Source of the DNA: Lachnospiraceae bacterium UBA7012
GTDB lineage: Bacteria > Bacillota > Clostridia > Lachnospirales > Lachnospiraceae
DNA: 15,146 nt
Direction: 5' to 3'
Assembly (NCBI GenBank): GCA_002449595.1
Contig: DJXE01000130.1
Location: forward strand, 1-15,146
The position numbers and the translations under genes were made by a program. The notes below the pieces were generated by a model. That model was not told the origin of the DNA. It was given only the letters and a program-made list of their open reading frames with translations, and ran no database searches. Positions 7,496-14,675 of this stretch are shown piece by piece. The stretch's first letter is position 1; the number at the start of each line of letters is the position of its first letter.

Positions 7496-9474
7496 GCCCT
7501 GCCTCCGTTCTCCTGCGCTTCGCGCCCGTAGAGGTACCGCACTTCCTGCATCGCCGGCTTCGGCGTCCTGTCCGCGAACACGATCCCGTTGCCGGAGAAC
7601 TCGTAGTCCGACGGACGGTCGTCAAAGTCGCCGCCGTAGCGCATCACCTTCTGCCCCGTGACGGGGTCCGTGACCTCGATCGCCTGGTCCGCGTAGTCCC
7701 AGATGTAGCCGCCCAGATACGTCGGATACTTCGCGAACAGGTCCGTGTACTCATAGAAGCCGCCCAGCGAGTTGCCCATGCAGTGCATGTATTCGCAGAC
7801 CATGAAGGGCTTCTTATTCACCTTTTCCATGTACTCCGCGCACTCCTGCGGCGTCGCGTACATGCGGCTCTCGACCTCGGAGATCTCGTCCTCGTACTCC
7901 CGGTTCATGACGACGCCCTCGTAGTGCACGAGCCGACCGTCGTTCTTCTCTTTAAAGAACCGGTGCATCGCCGCGATCGCCGTCCCCGCGTACGACTCGT
8001 TGCCGAGCGACCAGAAGAGGATCGCCGGGTGGTTCTTGAACCACTCATACATCGTGTTCGCGCGGTCCAGTACGGCCTTCTCCCAGACGAAGCTGCAGCC
8101 GGGCACGTTCCACGACGCATGGATCTGTCCCATCTGCATCCAGGATCCGTGCGTCTCCATGTTCGTCTCCGCCATCATGGAGATGCCGTTTTCATCGCAC
8201 AGCGCGTACCACTCCATCCGGTCCGGATAGTGGCAGGTGCGCACGGAATTGATGTTGTTCTCCTTCATGATCGCAATGTCCGTCCGCATGTCGTCCATCG
8301 TGATGCAGCGCCCGGACTTCGCGTTCCACTCGTGGCGGTTCACGCCGAGGATCTTCAGCCTTCTCCCGTTCAGCGTGACGGTGTTGTCCTCCCGCAGGAC
8401 GAGCCTGCGGAAGCCGAACGTGCTCTCCGCCACTTCGGTGAGGCGGTCCATCCGGTCCGTGAGCGTCACGCGCAGCTTATAGAGCTGCGGCTGCCCGTGG
8501 TCCCAGAGCTTCACGCCGCGCAGCACGAGGCCGCTGAGCTGCGTCTTTCGGGACGCCGGCACAGACTGCTCGAAGATCGGCTGCCCGTCGGGATCATATA
8601 CCGAGAAAAGCACTGTCCCGCGGATCCTGTCAGGCTCCCCGATGACGGCTGTCGGCCCGTCCGCCGCGTCGATGCCGGACACGTCCTTTACCGAATCCCA
8701 GATGCTCGTCAGAAGCGCCGTCGCGTTCAGCACGCCCGTCGACAGTTCTTCCAGCACGACAGGGCGGATGTCCAGGTCCTCCACATGGAGCTTCGGCCTC
8801 GCGATGAGGAACACGCTCCGGAAGATTCCCGAGAACCGGAAGAAGTCCTGGTCCTCCAGGAACGCGGCCGTCGAGCGCTTGTGCACTTCCACCGCGAGGA
8901 TATTCTTCTCATTCCGGATATAAGGGGTCAGGTCAAATTCGGACGGCGTGAAGGAGTCCTCCGCGTAGCCGACAAACTCGCCGTTGATCCAGACGAACAT
9001 GGCCTGCTCGACGCCCTCGAACAATGCCGCGATCCTTTTCCCCGCCATCTGCTCCGGCAGGTCGAACGTCAGCCGGTAGGAGCCGACCGGGTTGTAGTCC
9101 GCATCCGCGAACGTCCCGACGCCCTCCGGGTGCTCCGGGAGCACGTCCGCCGGCCTTCTGTAATATTTTCCTTCCCACGGATACATCGTGTTGATGTAAT
9201 GGATCCGGTCAAAGCCCGCGATCTCCATGTGTCCGGGGACCGTGATCTTCGTGAATCCTGTGAGGTCCGCATCCTCCTTATAGAAGTCCGCGGGACGGGA
9301 CGCGCTGTTCACCGACCACTTGAAATCCCACTCGCCGTCGAGCGACGCCCGGAGCGAGCTCGCTCCGGCATCCGCCTCCGCCGCATCCGCGTAAAAGGCG
9401 TGGTCGCTGTGCGCCGCCATCTCTCCGACCCGAAAGACCGACGCGTCGTCGAGCCACCTGATATCTGCTTTCAT
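7492..9474 (-). CDS. lacL: Beta-galactosidase large subunit (GH2, LacL type)
   Basis: This 660-residue chain carries the sugar-binding, immunoglobulin-like and TIM-barrel domains of a GH2 beta-galactosidase. Sugar-binding domain motifs include VPGHMEIAGFDRIHYINTMYPW (79-100) and EDQDFFRFSGIFRSV (207-221). The barrel shows GVNRHEWNAKSGR (377-389), NSVRTCHYP (409-417), the acid/base Glu493 in SLGNES and the nucleophile Glu561 in CEYMHCMGN, then GGYIWDYADQ and YGGDFDDRPSDYEFSGNGIVFADRTPKP. All catalytic residues are present. It stops where LacL proteins stop and the remainder is the next gene, lacM. AGGAGGT 6 bases before the ATG falls within the last codons and stop of the esterase gene. No signal peptide is visible, so it acts in the cytoplasm on lactose or galactosyl oligosaccharides that have been imported. 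Confidence 0.95.
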   Translation of the reverse strand: MKADIRWLDDASVFRVGEMAAHSDHAFYADAAEADAGASSLRASLDGEWDFKWSVNSASRPADFYKEDADLTGFTKITVPGHMEIAGFDRIHYINTMYPWEGKYYRRPADVLPEHPEGVGTFADADYNPVGSYRLTFDLPEQMAGKRIAALFEGVEQAMFVWINGEFVGYAEDSFTPSEFDLTPYIRNEKNILAVEVHKRSTAAFLEDQDFFRFSGIFRSVFLIARPKLHVEDLDIRPVVLEELSTGVLNATALLTSIWDSVKDVSGIDAADGPTAVIGEPDRIRGTVLFSVYDPDGQPIFEQSVPASRKTQLSGLVLRGVKLWDHGQPQLYKLRVTLTDRMDRLTEVAESTFGFRRLVLREDNTVTLNGRRLKILGVNRHEWNAKSGRCITMDDMRTDIAIMKENNINSVRTCHYPDRMEWYALCDENGISMMAETNMETHGSWMQMGQIHASWNVPGCSFVWEKAVLDRANTMYEWFKNHPAILFWSLGNESYAGTAIAAMHRFFKEKNDGRLVHYEGVVMNREYEDEISEVESRMYATPQECAEYMEKVNKKPFMVCEYMHCMGNSLGGFYEYTDLFAKYPTYLGGYIWDYADQAIEVTDPVTGQKVMRYGGDFDDRPSDYEFSGNGIVFADRTPKPAMQEVRYLYGREAQENGGRA

Positions 9475-9477
9475 TGA

Positions 9478-11232
9478 TTACCTCCTCTGCGCGTTCATCC
9501 AGGCAAAGACGCTCGTAAAGCGCTCGCCGCCCATCTCCGCGTATTCATCTCCCCCCGTCTCGCCGGGCTCAAATCCGTCCGTCGTGATGCGGCCTTCCAT
9601 CTTTGAATCCTTTGCGTACCCGGCATCCCGGATCTGCGCGATGTTCTGCACGCCGCTCACTCGGTCCTCGAGGAACGGGACCCACGCGAAGTGGCCGTCG
9701 AGCTTTTTCCCGTTCTCGCCCGTCATCTCACTCAGCATGGAATACCAGCAGTTGTCCGCGCCTCCCTCGAGAAACGCGCGGTATGCCGCGATGCTGTAAT
9801 ATCCCGGAGGTACCGTGGTATCCTCCGCGCAGTGGATGAACCAGCAGGGGATTCTGCAGATCGCGAGCACCTTGTCCCGCGTCATGAAGCGTTTTTCGAA
9901 ATCGGACGTGTCGCGCGCCGAGTAGGAATACGCCTCACAGACAGGGACGGCCGCCGCCCACTGCTTCGGCCGCGCGATCATCAGCGCCATCGTCATGTAG
10001 CCGCCGTTGGAGCAGCCCGTGAGAATGATCCTGTCCTCGTCGACGTCCGGGTGTTCCTCCAGGAACTGGTCGATCAGGTCCAGCAGGATCTGCGTGTAGC
10101 GCGAGTCCTGGTTGCCGATGTGATTCTTGCCGTCGCCGGCGTCCATCCAGTACGTCTGCGTCTGCGGGACGAGCACGTAAGCGCCCTTCGCGGTTTCGCC
10201 ATCCTCAGTCTCCGACTCGAAATAAGACTGGATCTTCTCCTGCGCGAGCCGCGTCACTGGGTTTCCGAGCAGCGCGATCTCCGGATCCGTGCCGCCCTCG
10301 CCGGCGCCGTGGAGCCAGATGATGAGCGGATTCTCCGCGCCGTCATTCTCGAACGCTTCGGGCGCATACGCCGCGTAGCTCAGCTGCAGTTCCTCCGTCT
10401 CGCCGGTCATCGGGTTCTTATACTCTCCCGAGTACTCCCCGCGCTCGGAAAAGAGTTCCGCACACTCCGCCAGCCGGTTCCCGGCCAGGTTCTCGTCGAT
10501 CCTCACGCGCAGCACATTCCGGAAGACCACGGACAGTTCGACCTGCATGAGGTCCGTCCACACGTTGTGCATCGTCACCGGGTCGGTCACGAACATGTGC
10601 GCGCCGTTTCCCGCGCCGAGGTCGATCGTCAGGTACGGCGAATCCTCCGCGGAGGGGTTTCCGCGCTCATCGGACAGGTAGAGCGCCGCCGGCTCCTTGT
10701 TCATGTTTCCGATCTTCAGCGTCTCGATCTCGTAAGCATCCGCGGGGATCGCCTCTTCTTTCAGCGCGCCGCTCTCCTCCCCGTAGATCCCGCGCGCCGA
10801 CAGCGTCTCCGGGAGCTTCAGGATGATCTTCTCGGCGTCGACGTCCGTCTCGAGGCTCTCGATCCAGAGCGTGCCGCTCTCCGCGGTGAGCTCCGTGATC
10901 TCGGGCTTCTGTTCCTGCGCAGCCTGCGCTTCTTCCGCTGCAGCGGTCGCGCCTTCTTCCGAAGTGCTCTCCGCGGCGCTCGTTTCCGCGCCCGTTTCTT
11001 CCGCCTGCGCCTCGGCGTTCTCCGCCGCCATCTGCGCCAGTGTCTCGTCTGTCTCCGACGCTTCTCCTGCCGCCGCGCTATTCTCCGGCGAGGCGAGCGG
11101 GAACGTGTACGCCGGATCCGCCGGCTTCGGCGTGCTGCAGCCGGCCGCCGCGCCCGCAAGAAGGACCGCCGCAAGCACAGCCGCGATCCTTTGCGAAAAA
11201 TCTTTTCTACTAGGTTTAAAGGTAATCTTCAT
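9478..11232 (-). CDS. Secreted lipoprotein esterase: Ig-like N-terminal region plus alpha/beta hydrolase
   Basis: The 584-residue product has a lipoprotein signal peptide with a hydrophobic core (RIAAVLAAVLLAGAAAGC) and lipid-attachment Cys32. A Glu/Ala/Ser-rich linker at about 45-110 probably spans the cell wall. A beta-rich region follows at 110-275 that resembles the Ig-like domain of EstA-type esterases. The alpha/beta hydrolase domain covers 280-580. Catalytic residues are visible: oxyanion WLHGAGEGG (306-314), nucleophile Ser408 in GCSNGG, probable Asp471 in CAEDTTVPP and His514 in GHFAW. It probably removes acyl groups from polysaccharides or small esters at the cell surface. An in-frame ATG at 11262 would overlap the upstream stop by ATGA, but has no ribosome site and gives an overlong n-region, so 11232 is preferred with moderate certainty. 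Confidence 0.87.
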   Translation of the reverse strand: MKITFKPSRKDFSQRIAAVLAAVLLAGAAAGCSTPKPADPAYTFPLASPENSAAAGEASETDETLAQMAAENAEAQAEETGAETSAAESTSEEGATAAAEEAQAAQEQKPEITELTAESGTLWIESLETDVDAEKIILKLPETLSARGIYGEESGALKEEAIPADAYEIETLKIGNMNKEPAALYLSDERGNPSAEDSPYLTIDLGAGNGAHMFVTDPVTMHNVWTDLMQVELSVVFRNVLRVRIDENLAGNRLAECAELFSERGEYSGEYKNPMTGETEELQLSYAAYAPEAFENDGAENPLIIWLHGAGEGGTDPEIALLGNPVTRLAQEKIQSYFESETEDGETAKGAYVLVPQTQTYWMDAGDGKNHIGNQDSRYTQILLDLIDQFLEEHPDVDEDRIILTGCSNGGYMTMALMIARPKQWAAAVPVCEAYSYSARDTSDFEKRFMTRDKVLAICRIPCWFIHCAEDTTVPPGYYSIAAYRAFLEGGADNCWYSMLSEMTGENGKKLDGHFAWVPFLEDRVSGVQNIAQIRDAGYAKDSKMEGRITTDGFEPGETGGDEYAEMGGERFTSVFAWMNAQRR

Positions 11233-11258
11233 CTGCCTGTCAAATTCTCCGTGCCGTC

Positions 11259-12086
11259 TCATTTCTGCAGGATGTACCGCTCTCCCGGCTGGAAGATGTG
11301 GTACTTCTGCCCCGGCGCGATCCGCTGGATGCAGTCCACGAAATAAGCCGGATTCACCATGTTGCAGTTATACAGGTCGAAGTGCCCCGGAAGCAGCACG
11401 CCGATGCCCGCCTCCTTCGCGATCGTGATCGCCTCGACGCTGTCGAAGCAGCCGATGATGTTCTGGACGTTCGTGCGGAAGTAATCCTTGCCGTTGATCG
11501 GCATCAGCGCCGCGTCGCACCCCTTGACGCGCTCAATCAGGCCGTCATAGGGGCAGCAGTCGCCCGAATGATACACCTTCAGGTCATCCAGGGAAAAGAT
11601 GTACCCCAGCTCCTCATAGCTTCCCTCGCCGTCGGGATGCAGTTCCTCATGCGCCGCGGGGATCGCCCGCGCGGAGATGTCGTCGTCCAGCTTCATCGTC
11701 TCGTCCGCCCGGATGAGTTCGATCCTGTCCTTCGGGACACCGAATCCCGGGAGGATCTCACAGACCGGCGCGGGGCCGAAGAACCTTGCCTTACGGTTCA
11801 CCGCCGCGATCGCCGACAGCGTGTCCGGATCGGCGTGGTCCGTGTGCGCGTGCGTGCAGAAGACGTAGTCCACGAAGTCCAGCTCGGAGGGCCTGACCGG
11901 CCAGAGATAGTTTCTCTTCCAGACGACCGGGCCGCCCGCGGACATTCTGTCCACGCTGTCGGAGAGATATCCGTCCACCAGGATGAACTTCCCGCGGAAC
12001 TGGATGAGGAGCCCGACCTGCCCGAGATAATAAAGTGCCGCCTGCTCCGGAAGGAGGTTTGTGTCCAGGATCATTTTTTTGTTCAT
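11259..12086 (-). CDS. UlaG-like metallo-beta-lactamase-fold hydrolase
   Basis: This 275-residue soluble enzyme has the metal ligands of the MBL fold: THAHTDHAD (78-86), His146 in PAAHEE, Asp176 in YHSGDCC and His235 in LPGHFD. The PINGKDYFR motif (196-204) is typical of the UlaG family, whose founder is L-ascorbate-6-phosphate lactonase. Members act on phosphorylated sugar lactones or related phosphoesters; the substrate here is not certain. The ula phosphotransferase genes are not in the window, so I do not assign ulaG. The start at 12086 has GAGGG about 8 bases upstream. It is the first gene after a 108-base gap with a promoter candidate and repeats, and it ends 26 bases before the esterase start. 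Confidence 0.88.
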   Translation of the reverse strand: MNKKMILDTNLLPEQAALYYLGQVGLLIQFRGKFILVDGYLSDSVDRMSAGGPVVWKRNYLWPVRPSELDFVDYVFCTHAHTDHADPDTLSAIAAVNRKARFFGPAPVCEILPGFGVPKDRIELIRADETMKLDDDISARAIPAAHEELHPDGEGSYEELGYIFSLDDLKVYHSGDCCPYDGLIERVKGCDAALMPINGKDYFRTNVQNIIGCFDSVEAITIAKEAGIGVLLPGHFDLYNCNMVNPAYFVDCIQRIAPGQKYHIFQPGERYILQK

Positions 12087-12094
12087 GCCAGTAC

Positions 12095-12133
12095 CCTCTC
12101 GTTTCTACTTCTCGTTTATGTCTCTCATTTATG
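12095..12133 (-). repeat. Three 13-base imperfect tandem repeats in the leader of the UlaG-like gene
   Basis: Read on the minus strand the units are CATAAATGAGAGA (plus 12121-12133), CATAAACGAGAAG (12108-12120) and TAGAAACGAGAGG (12095-12107). They are contiguous and share the core AAAYGAGARR. The third unit contains the GAGAGG used as ribosome site for the gene that starts at 12086. The 13-base spacing is slightly over one helical turn. They could be a regulator's operator set or an RNA-binding site masking the ribosome site. Function is inferred from position only. Confidence 0.55.
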
Positions 12134-12174
12134 CCTCGATGTGCCGTTCTGTCAGCTTCCGCCGTCCTTCCGGC

Positions 12175-12183
12175 ATCATACCA
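12175..12183 (-). promoter_or_regulatory. Extended -10 promoter candidate for the UlaG-like gene and downstream block
   Basis: The minus strand reads TGGTATGAT, an extended -10 element (TG-N-TATGAT, 5 of 6 to TATAAT, -10 hexamer at plus 12175-12180). It lies 12 bases past the end of the UvrA-like gene in an A/T-rich patch. No good -35 box lies 16-18 bases upstream, which extended -10 promoters can tolerate. Transcription would begin near 12168, giving a leader of about 80 bases that contains the three 13-base repeats. Confidence 0.38.
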
Positions 12184-12194
12184 TCATATACAAT

Positions 12195-14675
12195 TTACAG
12201 GAACCGCCCCGTGACGCTCTCCTCACACGCCCGGATCTCCTCCGGCGTGCCGCACGCGACGATCCTTCCTCCCGCCGCTCCGCCGCCGGGACCCATGTCG
12301 ATGCAGTAGTCCGCGCTGCGGATGACGTCGAGGTCGTGCTCGATGACGATCACCGTCGCGCCGTTGTCGAGGAGCGACTGGAACACGTTCAGGAGCGAGC
12401 GGACGTCCAGCGGATGCAGCCCGATCGTCGGCTCGTCGAAGACGAACACCGCGTCCGTCTGCAGCCTTCCCATCTCGCTCGCGAGCTTGAGGCGCTGCGC
12501 CTCGCCGCCCGACAAGGAGGGCGTCTCCTCCCCGAGCGTGAGATACCCGATCCCGAGGCTCTGGAGCACCTCGAGGCGGGACCTGACGTTTTTCATATCA
12601 GAGCAGAAGGACAAAGCGTTATTCACGTCCATATCCATCAGCTCCGGGAGAGACTTCGCCTCGCCGCCCTTGTTCACGTGACGGACGCCGTAGGCCGCCT
12701 TCGCGTAGCGCGAGCCGTGGCAGTCCGGGCACGGGACGTCCACATCCGGCAGGAACTGCACGTCGAGGCTGATGACGCCGGTCCCGTCGCAGACAGGACA
12801 CCGCAGCTTCCCCGTATTATAGGAAAAGTCGCCCGCCTTGTACCCCTTCGCCTTCGCTTCCTTCGTCCGCGCGTAGATCTTGCGCAGCTCGTCGTGCACG
12901 TTCGCGTACGTCGCGACCGTGGAGCGCACGTTGATGCCGATCGGCGTCGCGTCGATGAGCTTCACGTGCCCGATGCCCGGCGCCGAGATCTCTTCGACGT
13001 GTGCGGGCATCTTCTTGCCCTCCGTGAGCGCTTCCAGCGCGGGCACGAGGCTCTCGAGGATCATCGTCGTCTTGCCGGAGCCGGAGACGCCCGTGACGAC
13101 CGTCAGCCTTCCCTTGGGTATCCGGACTTCCAGGGGCTTCACCGTGTGGATCTCCCCCGTCTTCATAACGATTTCGCCATCGGAGAAAAGCGTTTCCGCC
13201 CCGCATCCCGTCCTTGGCCCATCCACAGGCTCATCCGTCAGGAACGGCCCGATCCGGCTCTCTTTCCGGCTCCGGATCTCCTCCACCGTTCCCTCCGCGA
13301 TCACGGTTCCGCCAGACGCGCCGGCGTCCGGCCCCATCTCGATGATCCAGTCCGCGCCGCTAAGAATCTGGGCGTCGTGGTCGACGAGGATCACGGAATT
13401 GCCGTCCGCGACGAGGTCGTCCATGACGCCTCTTAGTCCTGTGATATTGGCCGGGTGCAGGCCGATCGACGGCTCATCCAGCACGTAGAGCACGCCGGTC
13501 GTCCGGTTGCGGACCGCCCGCGCGAGCTGCATTCTCTGCCGCTCCCCTGTGGAAAGCGTCGAGGCGGCGCGGTCGATCGTCAGGTAGGAGAGCCCGAGGT
13601 CCGTCAGCCGCTTCGCGACCGTAAAGAACGACTCACAGATGCTCTTCGCCATCGGCCGCATCTCTTCCGGAAGGGAAGCCGGGACGCCCTCTACCCATTC
13701 CGTGAGGTCCTTCAGCGTCATCTCGCAGGCTTCCGCGAGCGAGATCCCGCGCAGGCGCGGCGCACGCGCGGCATCGGAGAGCCGCGTCCCGCCGCAGTCC
13801 GGGCAGACGTCTTCCTTCAGGAATTTCTCGACCCGCTTCATTCCCTTTTCATCTTTGACTTTGGAGAGGGCGTTCTCGACGGTGTAGACCGCATTGAAAT
13901 AAGTGAAGTCCAGCTCGCCGGCCGCGCCGCTCGTCCGGTTCTGGTAGATCATGTGATGCTTGACGGCGGGACCACGGAAGACTAAATCTCTCTCCTTCTG
14001 CGTGAGATCCTTAAACGGGACGTCCGTCCGCACGCCGAGCTCCCGCGCGATGTCCTTCATCAGGGACCACATCAGCGTCTGCCAGGGAAGCACCGCTCCC
14101 TCGTCGATCGTGAGGGATTCATCCGGCACGAGCGTCGTCTCATCGACGGTCCGGATCGTTCCCGTGCCGCCGCAGCGCCGGCAGGCGCCCTGGCTGTTGA
14201 ATGCCAGCTCCTCCGCGCCCGGCCCGTAGAACTGCTCCCCGCACTCGGGGCAGACGATCGGCAATTCTGCCGCAACGTTCAGGCTCGGCGGCGCGTAGTG
14301 CCCGTTCGGGCACCGGTGGCTCCCGAGCCTGGAAAACATCAGTCTCAGGCTGTTTAAAAGTTCCGTTCCCGTGCCGAAGGTCGAGCGGATGCCCGGAAGC
14401 CCGGGGCGCTGCCTGAGCGCGAGCGCCGCCGGCACGTACCGCACCTCGTCCACGTCCGCCTTCGCGGCCTGCGTCATGCGCCGCCTCGTGTAGGTCGAGA
14501 GAGACTCAAGGTACCTTCTCGACCCCTCGGCATACAGCACGCCGAGGGCCAGCGACGACTTGCCCGAGCCGGACACGCCGGCGATGCCGACGATCTTCCC
14601 GAGCGGGATGTCTACGTCAATGTTTTTAAGATTGTGGACCCGCGCGCCGCGGACCCGCATCTTCTCCGGCGCCAT
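12195..14675 (-). CDS. UvrA-like tandem ABC ATPase lacking the UvrB-binding domain (UvrA2-type)
   Basis: The 826-residue product has two ATPase halves. Half one has Walker A GVSGSGKSS (33-41), signature LSTGE (374-378) and Walker B VLYVLDEP (395-402). Half two has Walker A GVSGSGKTT (529-537), signature LSGGEAQR (721-728) and Walker B VFVFDEP (743-749). Zinc-module cysteines are visible: CPECG (142-146) with CRRC (165-168), CPDC (291-294), and CPVC (626-629) with CPDC (649-652). Canonical UvrA is about 940 residues and has about 130 residues between the RCP-H motif and the first zinc Cys pair, holding the UvrB-binding domain. Here only about 17 residues separate them (125-142). UvrA relatives of this kind are linked to tolerance of DNA-binding drugs rather than standard excision repair. 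The start at 14675 follows the TGATG overlap with the GH3 gene. Confidence 0.93.
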   Translation of the reverse strand: MAPEKMRVRGARVHNLKNIDVDIPLGKIVGIAGVSGSGKSSLALGVLYAEGSRRYLESLSTYTRRRMTQAAKADVDEVRYVPAALALRQRPGLPGIRSTFGTGTELLNSLRLMFSRLGSHRCPNGHYAPPSLNVAAELPIVCPECGEQFYGPGAEELAFNSQGACRRCGGTGTIRTVDETTLVPDESLTIDEGAVLPWQTLMWSLMKDIARELGVRTDVPFKDLTQKERDLVFRGPAVKHHMIYQNRTSGAAGELDFTYFNAVYTVENALSKVKDEKGMKRVEKFLKEDVCPDCGGTRLSDAARAPRLRGISLAEACEMTLKDLTEWVEGVPASLPEEMRPMAKSICESFFTVAKRLTDLGLSYLTIDRAASTLSTGERQRMQLARAVRNRTTGVLYVLDEPSIGLHPANITGLRGVMDDLVADGNSVILVDHDAQILSGADWIIEMGPDAGASGGTVIAEGTVEEIRSRKESRIGPFLTDEPVDGPRTGCGAETLFSDGEIVMKTGEIHTVKPLEVRIPKGRLTVVTGVSGSGKTTMILESLVPALEALTEGKKMPAHVEEISAPGIGHVKLIDATPIGINVRSTVATYANVHDELRKIYARTKEAKAKGYKAGDFSYNTGKLRCPVCDGTGVISLDVQFLPDVDVPCPDCHGSRYAKAAYGVRHVNKGGEAKSLPELMDMDVNNALSFCSDMKNVRSRLEVLQSLGIGYLTLGEETPSLSGGEAQRLKLASEMGRLQTDAVFVFDEPTIGLHPLDVRSLLNVFQSLLDNGATVIVIEHDLDVIRSADYCIDMGPGGGAAGGRIVACGTPEEIRACEESVTGRFL

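Noticed and set aside
11233..11262. Esterase start at 11262 with ATGA overlap
   Set aside because: The overlap fits the local habit, but there is no ribosome site and the signal peptide n-region would be overly long; kept as an alternative only.
11298..13436. Long plus-strand open frame of 712 codons, and similar long frames at 9691-11346 and 7783-9477
   Set aside because: These run antisense to well-identified genes (UvrA-like, esterase, lacL), are rich in Arg/His/Pro as expected from reverse reading of GC-rich codons, and show no domain motifs.
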